From positions 1 through 46,077 of the forward strand of contig VGZV01000020.1 in assembly GCA_016872385.1 (NCBI GenBank): a stretch of DNA of 46,077 nucleotides. Direction: 5' to 3'. The number at the start of each line of letters is the position of its first letter. Position 1 is the first letter of the stretch. This DNA is from SAR202 cluster bacterium (GTDB lineage Bacteria; Chloroflexota; Dehalococcoidia; Lucifugimonadales; UBA3495). The position numbers were made by a program, and so were the translations under genes. Below are positions 1 to 8,885 of the stretch, piece by piece. The notes beneath the pieces are model-generated. The model ran no database searches. It saw only the letters and a program-made list of their open reading frames with translations, and had not been told where the DNA came from.

Positions 1-76
1 CGGCACCGGCGGGCGGTACAGCGCCATCATTGACACCGCCGAGTTCAAGATACGCACGCGGAAGGTGGAGGGGTAG
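1..76 (+). CDS. C-terminal end of a CDS truncated by the window edge
   Basis: Frame 2 reads GTGGRYSAIIDTAEFKIRTRKVEG then TAG at 74-76; no start in the window. Confidence 0.45.
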   Translation, partial: GTGGRYSAIIDTAEFKIRTRKVEG

Positions 77-84
77 GGAGATAA

Positions 85-945
85 GTGCATTGCCTGCCAA
101 ACAGCGATAAGGCGGCGGAACCCTTGCAAACTGAGCAAGCCGGCAGAATTTTTATCTGGAGCGATTATCGCAATTGGACAGCGACCATACTGAAGCTAGT
201 TCAGCATAGTGTTCCAGGCGGTGATTATAAAGCCATCCTCTTGGATCCACGCGGCTATTTTGAAACGATGAGGCCTGCAGGTCTTGGGAATGCGACCGAG
301 CGGTTTCACCAAGTGTACTCCAGTATCCGCATGTTTCATGCATGTCGAACAGACGATGTGGAAAGTTACCTGCTTGAGGGGCTTCGCCCGTTGGATACCA
401 AGCACCAACTAGGTCGTGCCAAGGCGCTCTTCCTCACCAACCAGTTCCCTAAATTGAGAGAGGAAGACCTTTTGAAGGAAACCAACGAACTGGCTACGCA
501 GGGCCGCGAAAATAGATTATGCCTAGTCGCGGACGATGCCAATCTTATTTCTTATGCTGGCCACTATCTTATTTACGGAAGTGAGTTTCTTGCAGCATTG
601 TCTTCCAGATTAGACAGCTACAAGGGAACAGACTGCCTGAGTTTCCTTCGTACTATTGGTATCCCCACTATGTTCGTTTGTGATATCCCAATTTCATCAG
701 TCCCGGAACCGCAATTAGCCAATTTCCTTGTCGAGCTGATCGTTCGCGCTGTGGAGACTCCCGCTTATGTAGCAGGTGATATCCCTTCGATAGACTTCAC
801 CTTTACGTTCAATCATTCAATTCCTGCGCGCTTTATCGTCTCCCATTATCATCCTACCCGGATATATGACAGGCTACTCGGCGGTGTATACATTCCTGAT
901 CGTCAATCCTACCTTTGCTGCTCAAATGGAGTGAATGGCCAATAG
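85..945 (+). CDS. Hypothetical protein (286 aa), GTG start
   Basis: Long ORF with GGAG upstream of GTG; lower GC than neighbours; no family recognised. Confidence 0.6.
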   Translation: MHCLPNSDKAAEPLQTEQAGRIFIWSDYRNWTATILKLVQHSVPGGDYKAILLDPRGYFETMRPAGLGNATERFHQVYSSIRMFHACRTDDVESYLLEGLRPLDTKHQLGRAKALFLTNQFPKLREEDLLKETNELATQGRENRLCLVADDANLISYAGHYLIYGSEFLAALSSRLDSYKGTDCLSFLRTIGIPTMFVCDIPISSVPEPQLANFLVELIVRAVETPAYVAGDIPSIDFTFTFNHSIPARFIVSHYHPTRIYDRLLGGVYIPDRQSYLCCSNGVNGQ

Positions 946-1031
946 AGGTCCTCCTCGATCCAACAACTGGCCGCAACCGACGCCCTTCCACCGGACGACT
1001 GCGACATAGTTCAGTCTCAGGAGCACTCTTC

Positions 1032-1430
1032 ATGGAACCCCGACTCAGCTTCGTCACCCTGGGCGTGTCAGACCTTCAGCGGGCCACCCGCTTCTACGCT
1101 GACGTGTTAAAGCTGCCCCAGATGCCCTCACCACCCAGCATCAGCTTCTTTGAGCTGGGCAGGACCTGGCTGGCCCTGTTCCCCCGCCATGAGCTGGCGG
1201 CGGACGCTGGCGTGCCCGCGGCGGGTTCTGGCTTCCCAGGGTTCACCCTGGCCCACAACGTGCGCTCCGCAGCGGAGGTAGACCAACTGCTGGCCGAGGT
1301 CAAGGCAGGCGGCGGGCGCATCGTCAAGCCGGGCCAGCAGGCCGACTGGGGCGGCTACTCCGGCTACTTTGCCGACCCCGACGGTTTTCTATGGGAGGTT
1401 TGCTGGAACCCCCATTTCCCCCACGTGTAA
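1032..1430 (+). CDS. VOC (glyoxalase/bleomycin resistance) family protein
   Basis: MEPRLSFVTLGVSDLQRATRFYADVLKLP...GGYSGYFADPDGFLWEVCWNP is a typical VOC pattern; internal ATG 1032 preferred over ORF start 915. Confidence 0.9.
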   Translation: MEPRLSFVTLGVSDLQRATRFYADVLKLPQMPSPPSISFFELGRTWLALFPRHELAADAGVPAAGSGFPGFTLAHNVRSAAEVDQLLAEVKAGGGRIVKPGQQADWGGYSGYFADPDGFLWEVCWNPHFPHV

Positions 1431-1443
1431 GGATTTGTAAAAA

Positions 1444-2397
1444 ATGAATGAAGATAACTTTGAATCTATAATCCTTCAAGAGTTATATATAGCTTATTTT
1501 TCTGATAAGCAGTCGGCTAACTTGAACACAATATGTGAAAATCAAGGTTGGAATAAAGACGCATGCTGGAAAATTGCCGACTCTTTGACTAATAGAGGCC
1601 TCATTCGGCCATGGACAATGGGAGGAAACTTTGTCATTGATGCACATGGCGTTATTTATGTGGAAGATCGTAAACTTGTTCAGTCGGACATAATTCAGAA
1701 GAATAGTAGGCTTCGCACGGCAGCCCTTGATGTGATAGCCACAGATTATGAAGAGAGTTTTTCAAGAGTCGGCTTACACATAGAAATGCTTGCGCAGAAA
1801 ACAGGCTTTACAACACAGGACCTCGCGGATAATTTATTGATTTTAGATAAACTAGGGTATGTTGACCATGTAGGAGGAGGACTTTTTAAAATTACATCTC
1901 TGGGCTTAGAGGCCGTAACAGATTTGAGAAAACGGCGAGAATTTGCTCAAGAGTTCGAGAGAATCTCTACATTAAACCCGCAACCTCGTGGGCGTGCATT
2001 GCAGAAGCTGCTTGCCCATGTCATAGAGTACCAGGGCTGGCATCAGCAAGAGGGCGTCAGGACGTCCAATGAAGAAATTGATGTAATTTTGGCGCATGAG
2101 AGAGATTATTTCTTAGTAGAGTGCAAGTGGGAAAAAGATCCAGTTGAAGCGTCTGTTGTTCGGGAACTACATGGTAAGCTCAGTAACCGCAGTACGGTGC
2201 AAGGTATCATATTCTCCATGTCTGGATTCACCGAGGGGGCCAAGACTCAAGTCGAGGATTATGCCAATAGCCGTGTCATCTGCTTGTTCGGTCCTAATGA
2301 TATTAAGGCTCTCATTTACTCAAATTCGGGATTCGACTCCATGCTTAATACCAAAGACAATCAAATCATAACTCGAAGGAGTGTGGCATGGAGCTAG
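1444..2397 (+). CDS. Mrr-like restriction endonuclease domain protein with N-terminal winged-helix-like region
   Basis: EEIDVILAHERDYFLVECKWEKDP (D...ExK) and GIIFSMSGFTEGAK resemble the Mrr_cat PD-(D/E)XK fold; AT-rich relative to the window. Confidence 0.7.
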   Translation: MNEDNFESIILQELYIAYFSDKQSANLNTICENQGWNKDACWKIADSLTNRGLIRPWTMGGNFVIDAHGVIYVEDRKLVQSDIIQKNSRLRTAALDVIATDYEESFSRVGLHIEMLAQKTGFTTQDLADNLLILDKLGYVDHVGGGLFKITSLGLEAVTDLRKRREFAQEFERISTLNPQPRGRALQKLLAHVIEYQGWHQQEGVRTSNEEIDVILAHERDYFLVECKWEKDPVEASVVRELHGKLSNRSTVQGIIFSMSGFTEGAKTQVEDYANSRVICLFGPNDIKALIYSNSGFDSMLNTKDNQIITRRSVAWS

Positions 2398-2464
2398 CGT
2401 ATGCCCATATGAATCAGTCCACCATATGTCATTAATACTACACAGCCAAATAAAGGAGGCACCT

Positions 2465-3034
2465 ATGGCCGAAACCGTCACCGTCCGCGGCATGCGCCTG
2501 GTCAATCCTCGGGGCACCGACCTGGCCCCTGGCGAGTTCCACCTGAACCCGCGTGTGGGCAGCTTGAGCGGCAGGCGTCTGGGTTTGCTGGAGAACTCCA
2601 AGGCCAACTCCGACAAAGTGCTCCATGAACTGGGAGAGCTGCTCAAGGAGAAGTACGACCTGGCCGAGGTACGGTACTTCAGCAAACATAACGCCTCCCT
2701 GCCCACCAAGCCGGAGGTTATCCAGGACATCTTGAACCAGGTGGACGTGCTGATAACCGGCATTGGGGATTGAGGGTCTTGCAGTTCGTGCAGTGTGCAC
2801 GACGGAATCGAAATGGAGCGCCTGGGCGTGCCTACCGCCTCCATCATCACCCACGTTTTCTTGAACACCGCCAAAGCCATGACCCGCATGATGGGCGTGC
2901 CTGATTTTGGGTTTGTGGTGGCGCAGCACCCGCTGTCCAGCCTGACTGATGAGGAGTGCAAATCCCGCGCCGCCAAGCTTGCGCCGGAGGTGGAACGCAT
3001 CTTGCTGGAGAGCAGCGCCAGAGACAGCGAGTAA
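2465..3034 (+). CDS. UGSC family selenoprotein, UGA (2771-2773) read as selenocysteine
   Basis: MAETVTVRGMRLVNPRG...VDVLITGIGD-[UGA]-GSCSSCSVHDGIEMERLGVPTASIITHVF...; same frame continues to the stop at 3034; SD AAAGGAGG upstream of ATG 2465. Confidence 0.85.
2784..2803 (+). promoter_or_regulatory. Candidate bacterial SECIS hairpin
   Basis: TCGTGCA (2786-2792) / GTG loop / TGCACGA (2796-2802), perfect 7-bp stem; loop starts with GU, 19 nt after the UGA. Confidence 0.65.
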
Positions 3035-3241
3035 GCTCCTCTCAGAACTTGGGTGAAAAGTGACCGCTCATGGTTCGACAAGCTCACCACGAGCGGGGGA
3101 AGATCAGCTTACCCCTCCGGCCGGCTCAGGACAGGCTCTGAGCGTGTGGAAGGGTGAGCGATGTAAACCGGGCACTTTCAGACACGTTCCCGGCACAGAA
3201 TTGGCGCGGCAATCACCCCTTACTCTACCTTCGGCATGTCT

Positions 3242-3276
3242 TGAGCCTCTGCAGGTGTTGTAGAGGCTCAGTTTTT
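3242..3276 (+). terminator. Rho-independent terminator-like hairpin
   Basis: TGAGCCTCT (3242-3250) pairs perfectly with AGAGGCTCA (3262-3270), followed by GTTTTT. Confidence 0.6.
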
Positions 3277-3327
3277 GCCATTGACCGGTTGAGTGCGCCC
3301 TGAGGACAACCACATAATAAAGAGCCC

Positions 3328-3538
3328 CTAACAAAATGCCGAAGTTGTCACCCTGAGGGCCTTGCCCAAAAAGTATGGATTTCGATAGTCAGTAACGTTT
3401 TGCAGCCAATTATTGTCACCCTGAGTCCTTCGGCTGAAGGACGAAGGGTCTGGCGTGGTGGGCGTTTGCCCCACCCCAGAGTCTTCGTCGTCCCGATTTC
3501 ATTGGGACTCCTCCGAATGACACCCATCGTTTTGTTAG
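3328..3538. repeat. Composite inverted-repeat (MITE-like) element 1
   Basis: CTAACAAAATG at left, CGTTTTGTTAG at right; inner GTTGTCACCCTGAG ... GAATGACACC; contains GTCCTTCGGCTGAAGGAC palindrome. Confidence 0.5.
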
Positions 3539-3670
3539 AGCGTGTTTAAAAAGTGCTGTGCACTACCAGCGCTCACCCTTCGACAAGCTCAGGGTGAGCG
3601 TCCTTCGGCTGAAGGACCGCTCGTGGTGAGCCTGTCGAACGACGAGCACCTAGCCTTTTTAGACACATTC
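3539..3670. repeat. MITE-like element 2, flanked by TTAG
   Basis: TTAG|AGCGTGTTTAAAAAG ... CTTTTTAGACACATTC|TTAG; imperfect TIRs; internal inverted copies of TTCGACAAGCTC. Confidence 0.5.
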
Positions 3671-3674
3671 TTAG

Positions 3675-3795
3675 AGGGTGTGTGAGAAATGCCGTCTACC
3701 CAGCCCGCTCATCCTGAGCTTGTCGAAGGATGAGTAGCTTTTAGCCCGCTCATGGTTCGACAAGCTCACCACGAGCGGGAATTGTCACACACCCT
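3675..3795. repeat. MITE-like element 3, flanked by CTTAG
   Basis: TIRs AGGGTGTGTGA ... TCACACACCCT; CTTAG at 3670-3674 and 3796-3800; two opposed TTCGACAAGCTC palindromes inside. Confidence 0.6.
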
Positions 3796-4017
3796 CTTAG
3801 GCGTTCTTAGGGCCACTCCAATGACTGCAACATGGATGACTCCCCAGAGGAACCAGGGATCCCACCTTTCCGGAAGGGTGCCTGCCCTTTGGGACTCAAC
3901 CTGTCGGCTTGCTAATGTGGTTGTACAGCCTTTCAGGGAAAGAAATCCGGGACGGCTTCCGCTCATTGGCAAATCCTTGCTCGGTCGAACGACATGACCC
4001 CTGGGCAGGAGGGAAAA

Positions 4018-4461
4018 ATGGCTGAAGGAAACTCGGTGGACAGCGCGCGGGTTTGCACTCGGACCGCCACAGTGTTGTTGGCCGAAGATGAACCGGCAGT
4101 TAGGGCCATGATTTTGGCGGTGCTTGATCTGGAAGGCTACCAGGTGCTCCCGGCTGACAACGGCGAGTCAGCTTTGCGGGTAGTGGAATCTGCCACTGGC
4201 CAGGAGATTCATTTGCTGCTGACCGACGTAATCATGCCAAGGATGGGCGGGGTGGAACTGGCCGAGAAGTTCAGGCAACTGCGGCCTGAAGCCCGCATTC
4301 TGTTCACCTCTGGATTCACGGCGGAGCCAGTGGTATTAGAGAGCAAGACAGGAAGTTCGATCCCCTTCATTCAGAAGCCGTTTCTGCCCAGGGACCTGAC
4401 CCGCAAAGTGAGGGAAGTCCTGGACCACCCACTGGATAGCGTTGCCGCGGCCGGGGTATAA
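4018..4461 (+). CDS. Response regulator receiver (CheY-like) domain protein
   Basis: TATVLLAEDEPAVRAMILAVLDLEGYQVLPADNGESAL...LLLTDVIMPRMGGVELAEKF...QKPFLPRDL; SD GGAGGG before ATG 4018. Confidence 0.9.
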   Translation: MAEGNSVDSARVCTRTATVLLAEDEPAVRAMILAVLDLEGYQVLPADNGESALRVVESATGQEIHLLLTDVIMPRMGGVELAEKFRQLRPEARILFTSGFTAEPVVLESKTGSSIPFIQKPFLPRDLTRKVREVLDHPLDSVAAAGV

Positions 4462-4479
4462 TTGCTCCTGTTAACCCCG

Positions 4480-4553
4480 GCGGGCGTAGCTCAATGGTAG
4501 AGCTCTAGCCTTCCAAGCTAGTTACGTGGGTTCGATTCCCATCGCCCGCTCCA
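4480..4553 (+). tRNA. tRNA-Gly (anticodon TCC), CCA encoded
   Basis: Acceptor GCGGGCG/CGCCCGC, anticodon arm CTAGC-CTTCCAA-GCTAG, GGTTCGATTCC T-loop, 3' CCA. Confidence 0.95.
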
Positions 4554-5005
4554 CCCTCCAGCCAGCGCCGGGCGGCCTGCCGCACCAGGTCGCCGTCCAG
4601 GGCCACCGACAACCCGCCGCTTTCTCCAGCCCGGAAATTTTCTTCCTGCTGGAACTGGGGAACCAGCGCTTCCACCAACTGTTTGCGTTGGCCGTCGGAA
4701 GCAAAAGGCAATCCCGCTCCGGCGCTTAAATGGCGCTGAAGTTCCTCAGCCAGCAGCTCCACTTCCACGGCGCGCCGCTGCAACTTGCCAATTTGCTCCA
4801 AGTGCGGGCCCAGGTAACAGCCCCCAAAAAGCATAACCTGGCACTGGCGGCCTTCCACTTCGGCATTGGCCTGGTGGCGCGGTTCCAGTTCGTGCTGCGC
4901 CAGATAGTCCCGCACCTGCTGGTCTTCCGAATCAGGGTTAATCAGGTCGAACACCAACTGTACCCGGTACATGAAGAACTCGGCGGGTTCAACCTTGATA
5001 AACAC
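4505..5005 (-). CDS. Hypothetical protein; C-terminus read antisense through tRNA-Gly
   Basis: Possible operon with 5021..6070 (short gap). Final residues GDGNRTHVTSLEG are antisense tRNA-Gly. Confidence 0.5.
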   Translation of the reverse strand: MFIKVEPAEFFMYRVQLVFDLINPDSEDQQVRDYLAQHELEPRHQANAEVEGRQCQVMLFGGCYLGPHLEQIGKLQRRAVEVELLAEELQRHLSAGAGLPFASDGQRKQLVEALVPQFQQEENFRAGESGGLSVALDGDLVRQAARRWLEGGAGDGNRTHVTSLEG

Positions 5006-5020
5006 AGCACAGGCCCGTTG

Positions 5021-6070
5021 CTAGCGGCCTGCGGCCCGCATTATCTGGTCTACCGTGCCAGGGTTGGGCTTGATGGAACCATTGTCAATACTGTGCATGG
5101 CTTCCACAATGGCATCGTTGAACGGCGTCAGAATACCCACTTCCCGGCCCTTCTCGCAAATCAGGCCGTTCATGAAATCAACTTCCGAGTGGCGGCCCTT
5201 TTTCACATCCTGGGCCATAGAGGCCAGCCAGTTGACCCGGCCGCCCCGGCGGGACATGAAGTCATCCAGCTCCTCAAACACGTCGCCCTTGTCGGCGTCG
5301 GCCCACATCTGGGCGGGCTTGCCGTTAATATCCACCACGTTCAGGCCCATGGCCAGACCCACCTGGGCGCCCTCCTTGGCTAACTGGATGCGGATTAACC
5401 GGCAACGAGGATCCTTGGCCATGTCTTGGGACCCCAGGGCCGACATAGCGGAGATAGCGTTGCCCATACCGTTCTGGCACAACTTGGACCACCGCTCGCC
5501 CCACAGGTTGTCGGTGGCGTAGGCGGCATCAATGCCGTCCAGCTTCTTGGCCACGTTTTCCGCCCGGCGGGTAATCATGCCGCTCTGCTCGCCCAGGCGG
5601 AACACCACGTGACCGTGGTCCCGGCCCACTTCCCCGCCGCGGATGACGTGGCCCGGCTCCCACAAGGCAACTTCAATGTGGGAGGCCACGCAGCCCAACT
5701 CCCGCTCTGGCCCCACAATGCTGCCAATGAGCGGGTCGTTCCAGCAATTTTGCAGGGAGATGAAGAAGCCGGTGGGTTTGACGTACCGTCGGATGAAGTG
5801 AGTTGCCCACTCCGTGTCGTAGGACTTCATGGCGACGAAGGCGTAGTCAAAGGGTTCATTGATCCCCTGGGCATCAGTCAAGTGCATGGCCTTCACCGGC
5901 ACAGTGAAGTCGCCCTGGCTGCCGCTGGCCCGCAGGCCCTGCTTGCGCATGGTCTCCACATGCTCGGGCCACATGTCAATAAACGTCACATCCTCACCCT
6001 GCTTGGTGAGGAAGGCCCCCACGTAGCTCCCCAGTGCGCCGGCTCCCATTATCCCAATCTTGTCGGCCAC
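5021..6070 (-). CDS. 2-dehydropantoate 2-reductase / ketopantoate reductase family protein
   Basis: MADKIGIMGAGALGSYVGAFLTKQGEDVTFIDMW Rossmann motif; ApbA-type C-terminal features (KLCQNGMGNAISAM). Confidence 0.88.
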   Translation of the reverse strand: MADKIGIMGAGALGSYVGAFLTKQGEDVTFIDMWPEHVETMRKQGLRASGSQGDFTVPVKAMHLTDAQGINEPFDYAFVAMKSYDTEWATHFIRRYVKPTGFFISLQNCWNDPLIGSIVGPERELGCVASHIEVALWEPGHVIRGGEVGRDHGHVVFRLGEQSGMITRRAENVAKKLDGIDAAYATDNLWGERWSKLCQNGMGNAISAMSALGSQDMAKDPRCRLIRIQLAKEGAQVGLAMGLNVVDINGKPAQMWADADKGDVFEELDDFMSRRGGRVNWLASMAQDVKKGRHSEVDFMNGLICEKGREVGILTPFNDAIVEAMHSIDNGSIKPNPGTVDQIMRAAGR

Positions 6071-6179
6071 AGAAACTCTCCTTCTTCCTTGCCCGCCTGC
6101 AGAAGAATTTCGGCAAGAGGGCCATCTCTACCTTCAGGGGAATATGGCACGGGCGGTTTGGTTTGTCAACGGGGACAAA

Positions 6180-7757
6180 TCACAGCTTGACAAAACGGGC
6201 GTTTTGAATCTGGCGCAGCGCCCGGATTTCTGCCAGCGCCTGGGGTGGCACCGGATCATCCAGCCCCAGCACCATCATTGCCTGGCCGCGCACGCCGCGC
6301 CGTCCCACATCCATAAAGCTGATGTTGATGTTATGTTTACCTGCCACTGTTCCCACTGCGCCCACCGTGCCCGGCTGGTCCAGGTTGTCCACAAACAGCA
6401 GGTATGGCGTAGCAGGCGCCACGTCCAGCCAGTAATCATTAACCTTCACCAGGTGGGCTTCGTCGCGCAGGGAAGTGCCTGCCAGGCTAATGTCCCCGGC
6501 GGCGGTATGGAGGGTAGCAGTGAGCAGGCTGGGGTACTCCAGGGCCGCCTGGGTTTTTTGCTCGGTTATTCGCAGGCCGCGCTGCTGGGCCAGCAGGGGA
6601 GCGTTAATCATGTTGACCCGCTCGGCAGTCACCGGCGACAACAACCCCAGCAGTAGTGCAGACTTGAGAATGCCGGTGTCGTGCTGGGCGATTTCACCCT
6701 CATAGCTGACGGTCACGCCCATGAACTGGCCCTCTGCCAGAGAAGTAAGCAGTTTGCCAAGCAACATCGCCACGGGCACGTAAGGCGCCAATACACCCCT
6801 GGCCTCGGGCGGCACAAAGGGCACATTGACAGTGTTGCGGGCGGGCTGGCCGCTGAGCACCGCCAGCACCTGCTCGGCTGCCTCAATGGCCACCTCCCGC
6901 TGGGCCTCCTGGGTAGAGGCGCCCAGGTGGGGCGTGACTATTACTTTGGGATGGAGCACCAGCGGCGTTTCGCCCGGCGGCTCCTGGGCAAAAACATCCA
7001 GGGCGGCCCCGGCCAGCTTACCCGACTCCAGAGGCTGGAGCAGGGCGGCCTCGTCCACCAGTTCGCCGCGGGCCACGTTTATCAGCCGGGCATTTGGTTT
7101 CATCAGGGCCAGTTCCCGCGCGCCAACCAGATGGGATGTGTTTTGAGTCAGCGGCGTGTGCAGGGTAATGAAGTCCGCTTCCGCAAATAACTGGTCCAGG
7201 GTGCGCAGCTCCACGCCAAGGCGACGGGCGTAGTCCGGCGAAACAAAGGGGTCGTAGGCCAGCAGCCGCATTTCAAAGCTCAGGGCGCGCTTGGCCACCT
7301 GGGAACCCACCCGGCCCAGGCCAATGATGCCCAGGGCCTTGTTGCGCACCTCTATGCCCATGAAGGCGCTGCGCCGCCACTGGCCCTCCTTAAGGGACTG
7401 ATGGGCCTGGGGCACATTGCGGGCCAGGGCCAGCATCAGGGCCATGGTGTGCTCGGCAGCGGCCACGGTGTTGCCGGTGGGGGCGTTGACCACGGCGATT
7501 CCGGCGCTGGTGGCCGCCGCCACGTCAATGTTGTCCACGCCAATGCCCGCCCTGGCAATGACCTGGAGCTTCCGCCCGGAGCCAATCACGTCGGCAGTGA
7601 CCTTGGTCTCACTGCGGACCACCAGGGCATCGTAATCACCCACCATGCCCTTGAGTTCCGGGGGCTTGAGACCGTGCTTCACGTCCACTTCCGCGTGAGA
7701 GCGCAGCAGTTCCACGCCTTCCGGGGCAATGGGGTCAGCAACAAGAATCTTAGACAT
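6180..7757 (-). CDS. serA: D-3-phosphoglycerate dehydrogenase with C-terminal ACT-like region
   Basis: MSKILVADPIAPEGVELL...ARAGIGVDNIDVAAATSAGIAVVNAPTGNTVAAAEHTMALML...LGIIGLGRVGSQVAKRA...; ACT-like tail. Confidence 0.95.
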   Translation of the reverse strand: MSKILVADPIAPEGVELLRSHAEVDVKHGLKPPELKGMVGDYDALVVRSETKVTADVIGSGRKLQVIARAGIGVDNIDVAAATSAGIAVVNAPTGNTVAAAEHTMALMLALARNVPQAHQSLKEGQWRRSAFMGIEVRNKALGIIGLGRVGSQVAKRALSFEMRLLAYDPFVSPDYARRLGVELRTLDQLFAEADFITLHTPLTQNTSHLVGARELALMKPNARLINVARGELVDEAALLQPLESGKLAGAALDVFAQEPPGETPLVLHPKVIVTPHLGASTQEAQREVAIEAAEQVLAVLSGQPARNTVNVPFVPPEARGVLAPYVPVAMLLGKLLTSLAEGQFMGVTVSYEGEIAQHDTGILKSALLLGLLSPVTAERVNMINAPLLAQQRGLRITEQKTQAALEYPSLLTATLHTAAGDISLAGTSLRDEAHLVKVNDYWLDVAPATPYLLFVDNLDQPGTVGAVGTVAGKHNINISFMDVGRRGVRGQAMMVLGLDDPVPPQALAEIRALRQIQNARFVKL

Positions 7758-7945
7758 AGAAGCTTGCACCACTCCCTGTGTTTATGCCAGCATCCTTTGA
7801 CCTAGCAACTGACCTTAGTATAGCGTCCCCATCTGCGGGGCGGTACTGCGTTTGGGGATAAGCTTGACCGGTCTTTGCACCGCCGTTAGGGTGAAAGCAG
7901 ACTTCTTACCACAACCCGGAATCCAACCATTACCAGGTTTTTGCT

Positions 7946-8885
7946 ATGGCACGCTGCTTGTCCATTTGGGGACTGCTGTTGACGGTATCAAGCCTGCTGG
8001 CGGCCTGCGCCACCCAAGTCAATCCCACTCCCCAAGGCCAACTACCCACTTCAGACCCACGCACTCCCACAGCCACACTCCAGGCCCATACCCGCATTGT
8101 ATTCACCTCTATATTGGAAAATAACACCGACATCTATGTCATGGATGCTGACGGTACCAACCTTACCCGCCTGACCGACCATCCCGCCATGGAGTGCAAG
8201 CCTGCCTGGTCACCCGACGGCAGCAAGATCGTTTTCTTTTCCAACCGCGACGGCAATTTTGAAATCTACACTATGAACGCCGATGGTTCCAGCGTAACCC
8301 GCCTAACCCACAACGCTGCCTCCGACGCCAACCCTGCCTGGTCGCCCGATGGCAGAAAAATCGCCTTTTCTTCGGACCGGGACGGCAACTTTGAAATCTA
8401 CTCCATGAACCCCGATGGCAGTGAGGTACAGCGGCTTACCAACAGCACCGCCTCGGAAATTGAAGTGGCGTGGTCCCCGGACGGCCAGCGCGTGGTTTAC
8501 GCCAGCAGCGAGATTACCAATTCCCCCAGGCTTTACATGATGGATGTCCTTGGAGGTAATCAGACCGAACCTGACCGGTGACCTGGCTTGGGACGCGACG
8601 CCCGCCTGGTCGCCCGACGGCAGTCGCATCGCCTTTGCCTCCTTCCGGGACGGCAACTTCGAGATTTACGTGATTGATGCCGACGGCGGCAACTTGCGGC
8701 GGCTGACGGACTCGCCCTCCTGGGAACGCTCCCCCTCCTGGTCACCTGATGGCAGCAAAATAGCCTTCTACTCCGACCGGGGCGGCAACTTTGAAATCTA
8801 CGTGATGGACGCCGACGGGGCTAACCCCACCCCCCTGACCAGCAACGGCCAGCAGAACGAATACCCGGCCTGGATGCGGCGGTAG
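7946..8885 (+). pseudogene. TolB-like/WD40-like beta-propeller lipoprotein, interrupted by one frameshift
   Basis: ORFs 7946..8581 and 8544..8885 carry consecutive AWSPDGSKIAFxSxRDGNFEIYxMNADG repeats; lipobox LLAAC; frame changes near 8560-8575. Confidence 0.75.

Noticed and set aside
2320-3090. 256-aa minus-strand ORF beginning MVSLSNHER
   Set aside because: Antisense to the UGSC selenoprotein; its start is encoded by a family A repeat.
3060-3997. Small ORFs 3060..3263, 3104..3334 and 3752..3997
   Set aside because: Overlap inverted repeats and encode repeat-derived peptides (MVRQAHHER); no independent coding evidence.
8579-8581. TGA inside the TolB-like gene as a possible selenocysteine codon
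   Set aside because: The propeller homology continues in a different frame, so a frameshift explains the break better than UGA recoding.
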